Shown piece after piece: positions 40,324-48,997 of a stretch of DNA of 64,000 nt (position 1 is the stretch's first letter; every line of letters starts with the position of its first letter). The notes under the pieces were generated by a model, which made no database searches, was not told where the DNA came from, and saw only the letters and a program-made list of their open reading frames with translations. The stretch lies in the NCBI GenBank assembly GCA_900473415.1, contig UCLR01000007.1:248001-312000 (forward strand), in the 5' to 3' direction. The position numbers were made by a program, and so were the translations under genes. This stretch comes from Hyphomicrobiales bacterium. Lineage in GTDB: Bacteria; Pseudomonadota; Alphaproteobacteria; Rhizobiales; Beijerinckiaceae.

Positions 40324-40664
40324 CCATTTTCCTCCTGATCCTTGAGTGCGAGCACCAGCCGGTCGAGCTGGTCGAGGCGTTTGGTCCAGAGCGAGCGTTG
40401 CGTTTCGAGCCAATGTTGGGCTGCAGCCAGCGGTTCGTTTCGCAGGGTGCAGGTTCGCACCCGGCCCGATTTGCGCGTGGCTACAAGCCCGCAGTCCTCA
40501 AGCACCTTGAGATGCTGGAGGAAGCTCGGCAGCGCCATCTCGAACGGCTTCGCCAATTCGCTCACCGAAGCGGGGCCGCGACCGAGCGTCTGCACGACGG
40601 CGCGGCGCGTCGGGTCGGCGAGAGCGCGGAAGGTGTCGTCGAGGCCGGGCTGGGCGGAGAGCAT
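40320..40664 (-). CDS. ArsR-family winged-helix regulator paired with SRPBCC protein
   Basis: A 114-residue regulator. DDTFRALADPTRRAVVQTLGRGPASVSELAKPFEMALPSFLQHLKVLEDCGLV is the winged helix, with no metal-site cysteine pair (ELCVC type). AAGGACC precedes the ATG at 40664. It likely represses itself and the coupled SRPBCC gene in response to a hydrophobic ligand. A divergent LysE gene starts 115 bases away and could share control. Confidence 0.9.
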   Translation of the reverse strand: MLSAQPGLDDTFRALADPTRRAVVQTLGRGPASVSELAKPFEMALPSFLQHLKVLEDCGLVATRKSGRVRTCTLRNEPLAAAQHWLETQRSLWTKRLDQLDRLVLALKDQEENG

Positions 40665-40778
40665 GGTCCTTCGATAGCGCATCAAAAACAGTTAGGTCAA
40701 TACCTAAGTGTTTCGTGCGGCGCTTGATCTTCCGGCCGGATCGAGGCTTGCTGCATGGCCTCCGCGGCGAGAAGTCCC

Positions 40779-41390
40779 ATGTCCCCCGAATTCCTCATCA
40801 CCTCGCTGATCATCGTCGCCTCGCCCGGAACCGGAGCGCTCTACACCATCGCGGCGGGGCTCACGCGGGGCTCGCAGGCGAGCGTGCTTGCCGCGTTCGC
40901 TTGCACGCTCGGGATCGTGCCGCATCTCGCCGCGGCGATGATGGGCATTGCGGCGCTGCTTCATGCCAGCGCGCTTGCCTTCGCTGTCGTGAAATATGCC
41001 GGCGTCGCCTATCTTCTGTTCATGGCCTGGCAGACATTGAAGGAGCATGGCGCACTCAAGGTCGAGACCGCGGCCGATCCGCGCTCGGCCTGGCGGGTGT
41101 TGCGCGACGGCGTTGCGATCAACCTGCTCAACCCCAAGCTGTCGATCTTCTTCGTCGCCTTTCTGCCGCAGTTCATCGCCTCCGACGAGCCCGGCCCAAT
41201 GGCGCGCATGCTGGAGCTCTCGGGCGTGTTCATGGCGATGACCTTCATCGTCTTCGCGCTCTACGGGCTCTTCGCCGCCGCGATGCGCGAGAAGGTGATT
41301 AGCCGCCCGGCGGCGATGGCGTGGCTCAGGCGCAGCTTCGCCGCCGCTTTCGTCGCGCTCGGCGCGAAGCTCGCGCTGACCGAACGCTGA
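40779..41390 (+). CDS. LysE family translocator
   Basis: A 203-residue exporter with six helices. ITSLIIVASPGTGALYTIAAGLTRGSQASVLAAFACTLG is the conserved first part with the P-G-T/P motif, and NLLNPKLSIFFVAFLPQFI is the family signature in helix 4. RhtB/LysE proteins export amino acids or their analogues. The ATG at 40779 follows GAGAAG. The yjbQ gene starts 7 bases downstream, so they are likely an operon. Confidence 0.9.
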   Translation: MSPEFLITSLIIVASPGTGALYTIAAGLTRGSQASVLAAFACTLGIVPHLAAAMMGIAALLHASALAFAVVKYAGVAYLLFMAWQTLKEHGALKVETAADPRSAWRVLRDGVAINLLNPKLSIFFVAFLPQFIASDEPGPMARMLELSGVFMAMTFIVFALYGLFAAAMREKVISRPAAMAWLRRSFAAAFVALGAKLALTER

Positions 41391-41397
41391 CGGAACC

Positions 41398-41820
41398 ATG
41401 TCACCTCAGATCCTGACGATCGAGACGAACGGGCCGGGCCTCTACGAGTTCACCCGGCAAGCGCAGGAATTCGTCCGCGCGAGCGGCGAAACGAGCGGGC
41501 TGCTGACGCTGTTCGTGCGGCACACCTCCTGCTCGCTCTTGATCCAGGAAAACGCCGATCCGGACGTGCAGCGCGACCTTCTCGCCTTCTTCCGTCGGCT
41601 GGTGCCGTCCGCGGACGATCCGGTCATGAGTTATCTCGTCCACCGCGCGGAGGGACCGGATGACATGCCGGCCCATATCAAGGCGGCGCTGACGCCGGTT
41701 TCGCTCGGAGTGCCGGTGATGGAGGGGCGGCTCGCGCTCGGCACCTGGCAGGGCATCTATCTCTTCGAGCATCGCCAGAGGCCGCATCGGCGCGAGGTTG
41801 TTCTGCACCTCTCGCCGTAG
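41398..41820 (+). CDS. YjbQ family protein (UPF0047), secondary thiamine-phosphate synthase activity
   Basis: A 140-residue cytoplasmic protein. FVRHTSCSLLIQENADPDVQRDL, DDMPAHIKAALTPVSLGVPV and LALGTWQGIYLFEHR contain the conserved His and Asp of a trimeric metal-site fold. YjbQ of E. coli shows weak thiamine-phosphate synthase activity in vivo, but its physiological role is open. It follows the LysE gene at 7 bases. Confidence 0.92.
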   Translation: MSPQILTIETNGPGLYEFTRQAQEFVRASGETSGLLTLFVRHTSCSLLIQENADPDVQRDLLAFFRRLVPSADDPVMSYLVHRAEGPDDMPAHIKAALTPVSLGVPVMEGRLALGTWQGIYLFEHRQRPHRREVVLHLSP

Positions 41821-41829
41821 GGGGCGGGC

Positions 41830-42081
41830 TCAGCCGGGCGGCGCGACCACGAAGGCGACGAGGCGCCGGACGAGCGGCAGCACGAAAAGCAACGTCGGAA
41901 AGGCGACGAGCCAGGACAGGGCCCAGGAACCGGGCCAGGTCTGCAGGAATTCGATCGTCGGGCCGAGCGCTTTCAGCGTGGCGATGCCCGAGACGACGAA
42001 GGTCATCAGCACGGACAGGACGAACGGCATCACCACCGCGGCGTAGCGGGCGGGGAGGCGGCGGAAGACAGGGCGAGGCAT
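41830..42081 (-). CDS. small membrane protein (DUF2798)
   Basis: An 83-residue protein with two transmembrane helices. ARYAAVVMPFVLSVLMTFVVSGIATL and TWPGSWALSWLVAFPTLLFVLPLVRRLV match DUF2798 proteins. Function is unknown. It converges on yjbQ with 9 bases between the stops. Confidence 0.85.
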   Translation of the reverse strand: MPRPVFRRLPARYAAVVMPFVLSVLMTFVVSGIATLKALGPTIEFLQTWPGSWALSWLVAFPTLLFVLPLVRRLVAFVVAPPG

Positions 42082-42313
42082 GGTTCAGGCTTTCGCAAGT
42101 GGCAGGCCGTTCGGATGCATCCGGATACGGCTTTGCGCCGATGGATGCGTTGCCTGACGTGAGACGCTTACGAACGGGGCGATGCCCGATGGCGGGTCCA
42201 TAGTCGATTGGACCGGCGCTGCCAAGCTGGGCGGGGCGGAAACCGGCTTGGCAGCGCCCGGCGAGGGGGCTACTGCTCCGCCAAGACAGATCACTGCGCC
42301 GGAGGAGAGCGCC

Positions 42314-42601
42314 ATGTCCTTCCTGAAATCGCTGTTCGGCGGGCGCAAGGCAGCCGAGGAGAAGCCGGCAGGCCCGGTCAAGAGCGTCGAGCACAACGGC
42401 TTCACCATCCACGCCACGCCTTATCAGGAGAGCGGGCAGTACCAGCTCTGCGGCGTCATCGAGAAGGTGATCGACGGCGAGACGAAGAGCCATCGCTTCA
42501 TCCGCGCTGACCGCTTTCCCGGCCAGGCGGAGGCCGCCGATTTCACTCTGGTGAAGGGTCAGCAGATCGTCGACATGGAGGGCGAGCGGATCTTCCGCTG
42601 A
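42314..42601 (+). CDS. HlyU family protein
   Basis: A 95-residue protein annotated as HlyU-type regulator in alphaproteobacteria. MSFLKSLFGGRK is the conserved amphipathic start, and SVEHNGFTIHATPYQESGQYQLCGVIEK and HRFIRADRF are family strands. It lacks the winged helix of the ArsR-type Vibrio HlyU despite the shared name, so a DNA-binding role is doubtful. GGAGGAG precedes the ATG. Confidence 0.85.
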   Translation: MSFLKSLFGGRKAAEEKPAGPVKSVEHNGFTIHATPYQESGQYQLCGVIEKVIDGETKSHRFIRADRFPGQAEAADFTLVKGQQIVDMEGERIFR

Positions 42602-42772
42602 GCCACCAAACACCGCGTCGCTCCGGGGCGTCTCGGAACGACGGGCCGTTCCCCGCGGAAGCTGGCGCCTGCCAGGCGCGCTGGGCAGGGCTGCTCCCGG
42701 CGGCCTTGTCCGCCTCGCCCTTGCTGCTAATCGTGCCAGAGAAGCCGCAGGTGAGACGGCTGCCGAGGAAGC

Positions 42773-44041
42773 ATGGCCCAGGACGCTCATCACGACGACA
42801 AGGCGCGTCGCTACGAACCTGACTCTCCTTACGCCTGGCTGCGGCTCGCGGTCGCGCTGCTGGTCGGCACCGTCGCCTGTGTCGGTTCCTGGTCGGTCGT
42901 GGTCGTGCTGCCGGCGATGCAGGGCGAGTTCGATACGCTGCGGGCCGGCGCCTCGCTGCCTTACACCTTCGCCATGCTGGGCTTCGGCGCCGGCAATATC
43001 GTCATGGGCCGCATTGCGGATCGCTACGGCCTGATGGTGCCGGTCGCGATGGGCGGCGTGCTGCTTGCCGCCGGCTATGCCGCCGCCTCGATGTCGCAAT
43101 CGCTCTGGCAGTTCGCCCTGGCGCATGGACTCCTGATCGGGCTCGGCACCGGTGCCGGCTTCTCGCCGCTGATCGCCGACCTGTCGCACTGGTTCCGCCG
43201 CCATCGCGGGCTCGCAGTGGTCTGCGGTGCCTCGGGCAGCTATCTCGCCGGTGTGGTCTGGCCGCAGCTCATCACCTGGGGCATGCAGAATTATGGCTGG
43301 CGCGCCACCCATCTGGGCATCGGCATCGCCGCGCTGGCGATCATGCTGCCGCTCGCGCCCTTTTTCCGGCGCAAGCCCGCCGCGGCGACGCTGGCCGCGG
43401 CCGAGGCGAGCAGCGCCGGGGCGCGCGGCGATCTCGGCCTCAGCGCCGGCCAGCTCCAGTTTCTGCTCTGCGTCGCCGGCTTCGCCTGCTGCGTCGCCAT
43501 GGCGATGCCGCAGGTCCATATCGTCGCCTATTGTGGCGATCTCGGCTACGGCGTCGCCCGCGGCGCGGAGATGCTCTCGCTGATGATGGCGCTCGGCATC
43601 GTCAGCCGCATCGGTTCTGGCTTCGTCGCCGACCGGATCGGCGGCACCGCGACGCTGGCGATCGGCTCGGTGATGCAGGGCGTCGCGCTGTTCCTCTATC
43701 TCTGGTTCGACGGGCTGCAGTCGCTCTATGTTGTGAGCGGGATCTTCGGGCTGTTCCAGGGCGGCATCGTGCCGATGTACGCCGTCGTCACGCGCGAATA
43801 CCTGCCGGCCAAGCAGGCGGGCGTGCGCATCGGCCTCGTCATGTCGGTGACGGTTCTGGGCATGGCGGTCGGCGGCTATCTCTCGGGCGTGATCTTCGAC
43901 TATTTCGGCTCCTATCGCGTCGCCTTCCTGCACGGGCTCGCCTGGAACTTCGTCAACCTCGCCGTGGTCTGTTGGCTGATGTTGCGCGCGCGGCAGCGGC
44001 CGTCCTCGCCGGCGAGCCTCGCCGAGGGCCTGGGCGGCTAG
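42773..44041 (+). CDS. MFS transporter, oxalate/formate or monocarboxylate antiporter-like
   Basis: A 422-residue protein with 12 helices. The first loop motif is GAGNIVMGRIADRYGLMVPVAM, helix 4 has GLLIGLGTGAGFSPLIADLSHWFRRHRGLAVVCGASG, typical of the OFA/MCT branch, and a second motif A-like SRIGSGFVADRIGGT starts the second half. The N-terminal about 20 residues are polar. Substrate is probably a small organic acid. It is followed 70 bases later by a thioesterase gene. Confidence 0.88.
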   Translation: MAQDAHHDDKARRYEPDSPYAWLRLAVALLVGTVACVGSWSVVVVLPAMQGEFDTLRAGASLPYTFAMLGFGAGNIVMGRIADRYGLMVPVAMGGVLLAAGYAAASMSQSLWQFALAHGLLIGLGTGAGFSPLIADLSHWFRRHRGLAVVCGASGSYLAGVVWPQLITWGMQNYGWRATHLGIGIAALAIMLPLAPFFRRKPAAATLAAAEASSAGARGDLGLSAGQLQFLLCVAGFACCVAMAMPQVHIVAYCGDLGYGVARGAEMLSLMMALGIVSRIGSGFVADRIGGTATLAIGSVMQGVALFLYLWFDGLQSLYVVSGIFGLFQGGIVPMYAVVTREYLPAKQAGVRIGLVMSVTVLGMAVGGYLSGVIFDYFGSYRVAFLHGLAWNFVNLAVVCWLMLRARQRPSSPASLAEGLGG

Positions 44042-44111
44042 TGATCCGGTGGCTTGCCTGCTGCCGGCCACGACGCCATCATCGGTCCGCCGACGAATCT
44101 GAAGGATGACG

Positions 44112-44531
44112 ATGAGCAAGGCTGCCAGGGAACGCCACGCGGAGAACGACGAGCCGCGCGGGACATTGGCCGTGCGTATCACCGCCATGCCGGGCGACAC
44201 CAATGCCAATGGCGACATCTTCGGCGGCTGGGTGATGTCGCGCATGGACCAGGCCGGCGGCATCGCCGGCGTCGACCGGGCGCAGGGGCGCGTCGTCACG
44301 GTCGCGGTCGAGGCGATGACCTTCATCCACCCGGTCAAGGTCGGCGACGTGCTCAGCGTCTATACCGAGATCGAGTCGATCGGCCGGACCTCTATGCGCA
44401 TCCATGTCGAGGCCTGGGCCAAGCGCTTTCGCACGACGCTGCACGAGAAGGTCACCGACGCCACCTTCACCTTCGTGGCGATCGACGAGGAGGGCCGGCC
44501 TCGGCCCGTGCCGAAGCTGGCCGAGGACTGA
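44112..44531 (+). CDS. acyl-CoA thioesterase, YciA-like hotdog protein
   Basis: A 139-residue enzyme that hydrolyses acyl-CoA thioesters. The active site is MPGDTNANGDIFGGWVMSRMDQAGGIAG with the catalytic Asp and Asn; VEAMTFIHPVKVGDVLSVYTEIESIGRTSM is the hotdog core. It has a broad chain-length range in relatives. GAAGG stands 6 bases before the ATG at 44112, better than the ATG at 44106. Confidence 0.92.
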   Translation: MSKAARERHAENDEPRGTLAVRITAMPGDTNANGDIFGGWVMSRMDQAGGIAGVDRAQGRVVTVAVEAMTFIHPVKVGDVLSVYTEIESIGRTSMRIHVEAWAKRFRTTLHEKVTDATFTFVAIDEEGRPRPVPKLAED

Positions 44532-44781
44532 GCCGCAATCGTGACTCAGGTCCTAACGGGACATGAAGTCGATTGCCTTCGATGTGATTCAAAAGAATCC
44601 ACCTTAAGCGTTCTTTAAGCGCCCCCCGGTGATGCTGCGGCCACAGGTCGGGAGAGATCCCGGTCCAGGTTTCAGGTCCGTTCGATACCGCATCCTATGT
44701 TCAGCCGGGCGGCTCCGGCTGGGGGCTCTGCGGTTGCGCTCCTGTTTCCTTCGTGGCGTTGCGGATACCGGGAGTAGATTC

Positions 44782-47190
44782 ATGACGAAGGCCAAGCCCG
44801 CGCAGGAAACTCGGGGGGCGCGGATCGGCATCGCCGCCCGGATCTATACCGCTCTCGGCGTCCTGACTGCCCTGACACTGGTATCCTCCTCCGTCGCCTG
44901 GTTCTCCTACAACCGCGTCGACAGCACGGTGGACGAGCTGGTCGACCGGAAGATGCCGGTCGTCGAGCTCGCGCTGGAGCTGGCGCGGACGGCGACGCAG
45001 TCCACGGCGCTGGCCGCGCGCTTCAGCGAGGTCGAAACCGCGCAGCAGCGCACGGCGCTGACCACCGAACTCGGCGCAGCCGAGAAGGGCCAGCTGGACC
45101 TGCTGCGGCGCGTCTCCGAGCAGGGTCAGGTCGACAAGACGAAGACCCAGGCCGCCATCGACGCGCTCACGCGCCAGATCAACGACATCAACGACCTGAC
45201 CGGCGACCGGCTGCGCAATGCCGAGGAGCAGGGGAAGGCTCTCATCGCCCTCACTAAGGCGCGCGACGGCTTCACTGCCGTGGCCGATTTCGAGACGGGC
45301 GACGCGCAGTTCAACGTCAAGATGAGCATCGCCAGCGCGACCCAGCTTTCCGGCCAGGAAGTGGAGCAGGCGCTCTCGAAGATCATCGACCAGGACCTGG
45401 CGCTGGTGAACTCCCTGCAGGCCCTGCAGTTGCAGACCAGCGAGCTCGTCGGGCTCCTGCGCGAGATCGCGCAGGTCGACAATCCGTCCCGGCTCAACCA
45501 GCTCAAGACCCAGCTCAACGCCTCGATCAAGCGGCTGATGGCGCTCCAGGCCGATGCCGACGGCCTGCGCTCCAATCCGGAACGCACCCAGGCCCTGCAG
45601 GGCATCATCAATCTGACCGCAGACCGCAACGGTATCGTCGCGATCCGCGAGCGCGAGATCGAAACCCGCACCGACATCCAGAAGGGCCTCGAAGCGACCC
45701 GGAAGGCGGCGGAAGCGGTCCGCGTCCAGGTCGGCGAGCTCGTCTCGGCCGCCCGCAGCGAGGCGAAAGCCGGAGCCGACTCGACGACCGACCTGATCGC
45801 GCAGAGCGAGCTCTGGCTCGGTGGCATCGGCGTGGGTTCGCTGCTGATCGCGCTGGCGCTCGCCCTGTTCTATGTGAAGCCGAAGATCGTCGGCCGCCTC
45901 AACGGGCTCTGGGCCGCGACCCGCGCGATCGCCGACGGTGCGCTCGAGACGGCCGTCGACACCAGGGGCAACGACGAGATCTCGGACATCTCGAAGAGCG
46001 TGCTGCTGTTCCGCGACAATGCGGTGGCGCTGCGCGCCGCCGAGCAGGCCAAGCTCGAAGACCAGGCCCGGGCGCAGGAGCAGCGTCGCCAGATGATGCA
46101 GGAGCTGGCCGATGCCTTCGGCGTCGTGGTGGCCGCGGCTGCCGCCGGCGACTTCAGCCAGCGCGTCGAGGCGAAGTTCGCCGATCCGGAGCTCAACGCG
46201 CTCGCCGGCTCGGTCAACAGCCTGATCGAGACCGTCCAGACCGGCCTGTCGGAGACCTGCTCGGTGCTCGCCGAGCTCTCGGCCGGCTATCTCTCGACCC
46301 GCGTCGAGGGCATGTATCAGGGCGCCTTCGCCGAGCTCAAGGACGGCAGCAACATGCTGGCTGACGCCTTCGAGAGCACGCTGGCGCGGCTCTCCGAGAC
46401 CGTCTCGGCCGTGCGCAGCGCGACCGGCGAGATCCTCGACGGCGTCACCGACCTCGCCCAGCGTACCAGCGAGGAGAGCAACGCCGTCTCGCAGGCGACG
46501 AACCAGCTTGGAACCTTCGCTGGCACGGTGCAGCAGACCGCGAGCCAGGCGGCCCAGGCGACCGGCATGGCGCAGGGCGCCGAAGCGCGCGCCCAGCAGG
46601 GCGAGCAGGTGGTGTCCTCGGCGCTGGAGGCGATGCAGCGCATCCGCCAGTCCTCGAGCAAGATCTCCGAGGTGATCGCGATGATCGACGAGATCGCCTT
46701 CCAGACCAACCTTCTGGCGCTGAACGCGGCCGTCGAGGCAGCACGCGCGGGCGATGCCGGCAAGGGCTTCGCGGTGGTCGCCACCGAGGTCCGCAGCCTG
46801 GCCAAGCGCTCGGCTGACGCCTCAAACGACGTCAAGAAGCTGGTCGAAGCCGCCCATGCGGACGTCAAGGTGGGCGTCGGGCTGGTCGAGGAGACCTCTT
46901 CGATGTTCGGCGCGATCGTCGGCGCGGTGAACGAGCTGACCGGGCTGATGAACGGCATCTCGCAAACGGCGAAGAATCAGGCGCAGGACGTCTCGACGAT
47001 CAACGGCGAGATCGGCGGCATCGGCGAGATGGCGCACCAGAATGCGGCCCTTGTCGAGGAGACCAACGCGGCGCTGGCGCTGACCGACGAGCAGACCCGC
47101 GCGCTGACCGAGCATATCGGCCGCTTCACCTTCCGGCAGGGCCATGTCGCCGCGCATGAGCACGCGCAGGCGGTGGCGCACGCCGCCTGA
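44782..47190 (+). CDS. methyl-accepting chemotaxis protein
   Basis: A chemoreceptor of 802 residues. TM1 lies at about 17-38, then a long helical ligand region of about 315 residues (two helical-bundle segments rich in Gln and Ala), TM2 at about 345-367 ([16 protein letters not shown]), a HAMP domain, a second HAMP-like segment ([21 protein letters not shown]) and the signalling domain with the hairpin tip [32 protein letters not shown] lies 7 bases before the ATG at 44782. No CheR pentapeptide tail is seen. The sensing region has no recognised PAS or Cache fold. It is an orphan receptor with a terminator after it. Confidence 0.95.
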   Translation: MTKAKPAQETRGARIGIAARIYTALGVLTALTLVSSSVAWFSYNRVDSTVDELVDRKMPVVELALELARTATQSTALAARFSEVETAQQRTALTTELGAAEKGQLDLLRRVSEQGQVDKTKTQAAIDALTRQINDINDLTGDRLRNAEEQGKALIALTKARDGFTAVADFETGDAQFNVKMSIASATQLSGQEVEQALSKIIDQDLALVNSLQALQLQTSELVGLLREIAQVDNPSRLNQLKTQLNASIKRLMALQADADGLRSNPERTQALQGIINLTADRNGIVAIREREIETRTDIQKGLEATRKAAEAVRVQVGELVSAARSEAKAGADSTTDLIAQSELWLGGIGVGSLLIALALALFYVKPKIVGRLNGLWAATRAIADGALETAVDTRGNDEISDISKSVLLFRDNAVALRAAEQAKLEDQARAQEQRRQMMQELADAFGVVVAAAAAGDFSQRVEAKFADPELNALAGSVNSLIETVQTGLSETCSVLAELSAGYLSTRVEGMYQGAFAELKDGSNMLADAFESTLARLSETVSAVRSATGEILDGVTDLAQRTSEESNAVSQATNQLGTFAGTVQQTASQAAQATGMAQGAEARAQQGEQVVSSALEAMQRIRQSSSKISEVIAMIDEIAFQTNLLALNAAVEAARAGDAGKGFAVVATEVRSLAKRSADASNDVKKLVEAAHADVKVGVGLVEETSSMFGAIVGAVNELTGLMNGISQTAKNQAQDVSTINGEIGGIGEMAHQNAALVEETNAALALTDEQTRALTEHIGRFTFRQGHVAAHEHAQAVAHAA

Positions 47191-47221
47191 CGGGCGAGCT
47201 CCCTTCCAACCAAGACCGAAA

Positions 47222-47250
47222 GGCCCCGCGGCATGCCGCGGGGCCTTTCT
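47222..47250 (+). terminator. Rho-independent terminator of the chemoreceptor gene
   Basis: GGCCCCGCGGCATGCCGCGGGGCC is a perfect palindrome at 47222-47245 extended by AAA/TTT and followed by TTTCTT. It lies about 31 bases after the stop. Confidence 0.9.
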
Positions 47251-47318
47251 TCATGTCCGGCTTGATGTCTCGCCGGCCGGTCTTGCTTGCGGGGCTTGCG
47301 CGGTGCTAGGCGAGATAT

Positions 47319-47394
47319 GGGCCGGTAGCTCAATGGTTAGAGCTCGCTGCTCATAACAGCGCCGGTGCCGGTTCGAGTCCGGCCCGGCCCACCA
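47319..47394 (+). tRNA. tRNA with CAU anticodon (elongator Met, or Ile2 if lysidine-modified)
   Basis: A 76-nt cloverleaf. The acceptor stem is GGGCCGG/CCGGCCC, D-arm GCTC-AATGGTTA-GAGC, anticodon arm CGCTG-CTCATAA-CAGCG, T-arm GCCGG-TTCGAGT-CCGGC, with encoded ACCA end. It is not initiator tRNA, which would start with a C1-A72 mismatch. The short D-loop resembles tRNA-Ile2, so the isotype stays open. Its last 14 bases are duplicated at 49015-49028. Confidence 0.93.
47381..47394 (+). repeat. attL core: 3' end of tRNA(CAU)
   Basis: GGCCCGGCCCACCA, perfect 14-base direct repeat with 49015-49028. Insertion at this point keeps the tRNA intact. Confidence 0.75.
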
Positions 47395-47411
47395 GGATTC
47401 AAAAAGCTAAA

Positions 47412-47428
47412 TAATATCAATGACTTAG
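47412..47428 (+). repeat. arm-type repeat, left end
   Basis: TAATATCAATGACTTAG, 16 of 17 bases identical to 48981-48997, 17 bases from the core. A partial inverted copy (CTAAGTCATT) lies at 47511-47520. Confidence 0.65.
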
Positions 47429-47431
47429 CAA

Positions 47432-47754
47432 GGAAAAGAGGGCCACCACGCGGCCTTCTGACGGTATTTTTTACGGTATTTTCGGTCGATACCGTAAATG
47501 TTCTAATTAGCTAAGTCATTGCAATCACTTAGCTAATTCACTGCGCCCGGTTTCAGTTCGAGTCCTGGTCGTTGCCGGTTCGAGTCCCGGTGCGATTGTC
47601 CAGGATGATTCGGGGTACGCCCGGCATAACCGGCACGCAGCCGACATGGCAAATTAATCGGATAGCGTGTGCAGAAAGCGAAAAACAACCACGCGATGCC
47701 TGCCGCATTGCTACAATGGCAATGTTGGTGAATGCGTAGGCTAATCCACGTTCT
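47432..47754. other. non-coding left end of the element with tRNA T-arm scars
   Basis: No protein gene is visible in about 320 bases. It contains ACGGTATTTT twice (47461, 47473) with an inverted ATACCGT near 47489, the inverted arm copy at 47511-47520, and two T-arm-like fragments: GTTCGAGTCC at 47556-47565 and GCCGGTTCGAGTCC at 47574-47587. The second is identical to the T-arm of the tRNA(CAU). These look like remains of earlier attachment sites. Confidence 0.5.
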
Positions 47755-47831
47755 GCGCCGCTAGCTCAATTGGATAGAGCAACTGAATTCTAGTCAGCGG
47801 GTTGAGGGTTCGACTCCTTCGCGGCGCGCCA
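47755..47831 (+). tRNA. tRNA-Arg (anticodon UCU)
   Basis: A 77-nt cloverleaf: acceptor GCGCCGC/GCGGCGC, D-arm GCTC-AATTGGATA-GAGC, anticodon arm ACTGA-ATTCTAG-TCAGC (UCU, with an A-C mismatch at the base of the stem), variable loop GGGTT, T-arm GAGGG/CCTTC with one G-T pair, encoded GCCA end. It lies inside the integrated element and would read AGA, a rare codon in this GC-rich DNA. The ribosome site of the next gene starts 1-2 bases after its CCA. Confidence 0.88.
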
Positions 47832-47842
47832 AAGGAGATTGT

Positions 47843-48133
47843 ATGCTGGGATACATGACTGAGAAGGAAGCTGTAGAAAACGGTTTCACGCATCACGGCA
47901 AGTATTTTGGAATTCCCGTCTGGGTCGCTCCTGAGAATGGCTTCATGGTTGCAACGAAATGGGCGCCAATGGAGTTCGTGATGACGGCTGCCCATCACGT
48001 CGAAGGCTTACTTCGCTCAGTGTTCTTCCCAGACGACGAGCCGGTGTTCCAGTTCCTGCTCGGCAAAGAGATTGGCGAGTGTGACGACATCGCCCGCGCC
48101 GCCATCTCCAAATCGGAAAGCGGTGCAGCGTGA
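47843..48133 (+). CDS. element-encoded protein of unknown function
   Basis: A 96-residue protein with no recognised family. It is acidic to neutral, with aromatic-rich strands (FTHHGKYFGIPVWVAPENGF) and a helix MEFVMTAAHHVEGLLRSVFF. AGGAG at 47834-47838 directly follows the tRNA-Arg, so gene and tRNA may share a transcript. Its stop overlaps the start of the next gene (GTGA), indicating coupling. Base composition is less GC-rich than the chromosome. It could be a phage-type accessory protein. Confidence 0.65.
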   Translation: MLGYMTEKEAVENGFTHHGKYFGIPVWVAPENGFMVATKWAPMEFVMTAAHHVEGLLRSVFFPDDEPVFQFLLGKEIGECDDIARAAISKSESGAA

Positions 48134-48342
48134 GCGACCTGGACGACGTTCTGCGCGTCGCTTCTGACGACATCCTATACCGCCTCCGTGCAGAGGAGCG
48201 CGAGCGGGCAGAAGCGATCAAGCGGTGGCATGCTGATGCGTGTCGCGGGAGCATCCGCGACGACGACAACGTTCATGAGCTTGTCAGGGACGCGGCGGCC
48301 GAGATCATCCGGCTCCGCTTGGCGCTGAAACAAGCTGGCTAA
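48130..48342 (+). CDS. element-encoded small protein of unknown function
   Basis: A 70-residue protein starting at GTG that overlaps the previous stop by 4 bases. It is highly charged and helical (YRLRAEERERAEAIKRWHADAC, LVRDAAAEIIRLRLALKQAG), like many short phage-borne coiled-coil proteins. No known domain. It converges on the MltR-like gene, with a 4-base overlap at the 3' ends. Confidence 0.6.
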   Translation: MSDLDDVLRVASDDILYRLRAEERERAEAIKRWHADACRGSIRDDDNVHELVRDAAAEIIRLRLALKQAG

Positions 48343-48848
48343 TATGGCCAGGCGCGTGCTGCCAACTTCCGTTCGCCAACATAGTACGGCCGGTTCGTCA
48401 GATTGAGAATCAATCCGACGGCCGCAGTAGTGAATTTCCCGCGCGTATCGATAACCACCTTGCCGTAATCCTTCGCGCTGAAATGTAGCTTGGCGCACAT
48501 TTTCTTGATGTCGTCGTCGTTGAACGACATCCGAACCTTATGGGCAAACTCGTTGCGGATTTTCCTGATTAGTCCGCAGTCAGCGTATTCACTTTCCGAG
48601 ATCAGACCCATCGCATAGAGCGCCGCCGTCTTGGCGGCCAGCGTGCCCATAGGTGCGTTCATGCCTCGCATGAGGCTCTTCTTGCCTTCGTTGTCGATCA
48701 GAAATGCGTCCAGCACGCGCTGCAAAATATCGTCAATCATTGCCGCCGCCGCCAGCGCTGCTCCGCGTTCGGTTTCCTTGTTGAAGTCATCAAGGAAGTC
48801 CCCGAACTCCACTAGGTGTGGGTGTGTCTTGGCGAATGGTTTGTCCAT
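48339..48848 (-). CDS. MltR-like protein
   Basis: A 169-residue protein matching the mannitol-repressor (MltR)/DUF4145-like fold. ERGAALAAAAMIDDILQRVLDAFL, MGTLAAKTAALYAMGLISESEYADCGLIRKIRNEFAHKVRMSF shows the family's helices and the R-x-x-R-N-x-x-A-H tract. MltR in enterics modulates mannitol operons without a classical DNA-binding motif; homologues in mobile elements resemble HEPN-like all-helical proteins, so a defence or RNA-related role is conceivable. That is inference only. No mannitol genes are near. Confidence 0.75.
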   Translation of the reverse strand: MDKPFAKTHPHLVEFGDFLDDFNKETERGAALAAAAMIDDILQRVLDAFLIDNEGKKSLMRGMNAPMGTLAAKTAALYAMGLISESEYADCGLIRKIRNEFAHKVRMSFNDDDIKKMCAKLHFSAKDYGKVVIDTRGKFTTAAVGLILNLTNRPYYVGERKLAARAWPY

Positions 48849-48980
48849 TTGATGCTACCCCCCGGATACCACCTCATAGCATCAGATCAGTGTCGCGCTG
48901 TCTCACACGGCCTCTCCACGTCTTTTTCCAATTACGGTATTTGATACGGTATCGAGCCTCTTCTCGATAAAAAAGACAAG
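48849..48980. other. non-coding right end of the element
   Basis: About 130 A/T-richer bases with ACGGTAT at 48934-48940 and 48946-48952, matching the left-end repeats. No gene is seen. Confidence 0.5.
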
Positions 48981-48997
48981 TAATATCAATTACTTAG
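48981..48997 (+). repeat. arm-type repeat, right end
   Basis: TAATATCAATTACTTAG, 17 bases before the right core copy; pairs with 47412-47428. Confidence 0.65.

Noticed and set aside
41678..44338. Minus-strand frame of 886 codons across yjbQ, DUF2798, HlyU and the MFS gene
   Set aside because: Crosses several convincing genes on both strands and shows repetitive Arg/His/Ala composition.
47549..47601. T-arm fragments as a functional tRNA
   Set aside because: No acceptor, D or anticodon arms can be formed around them.
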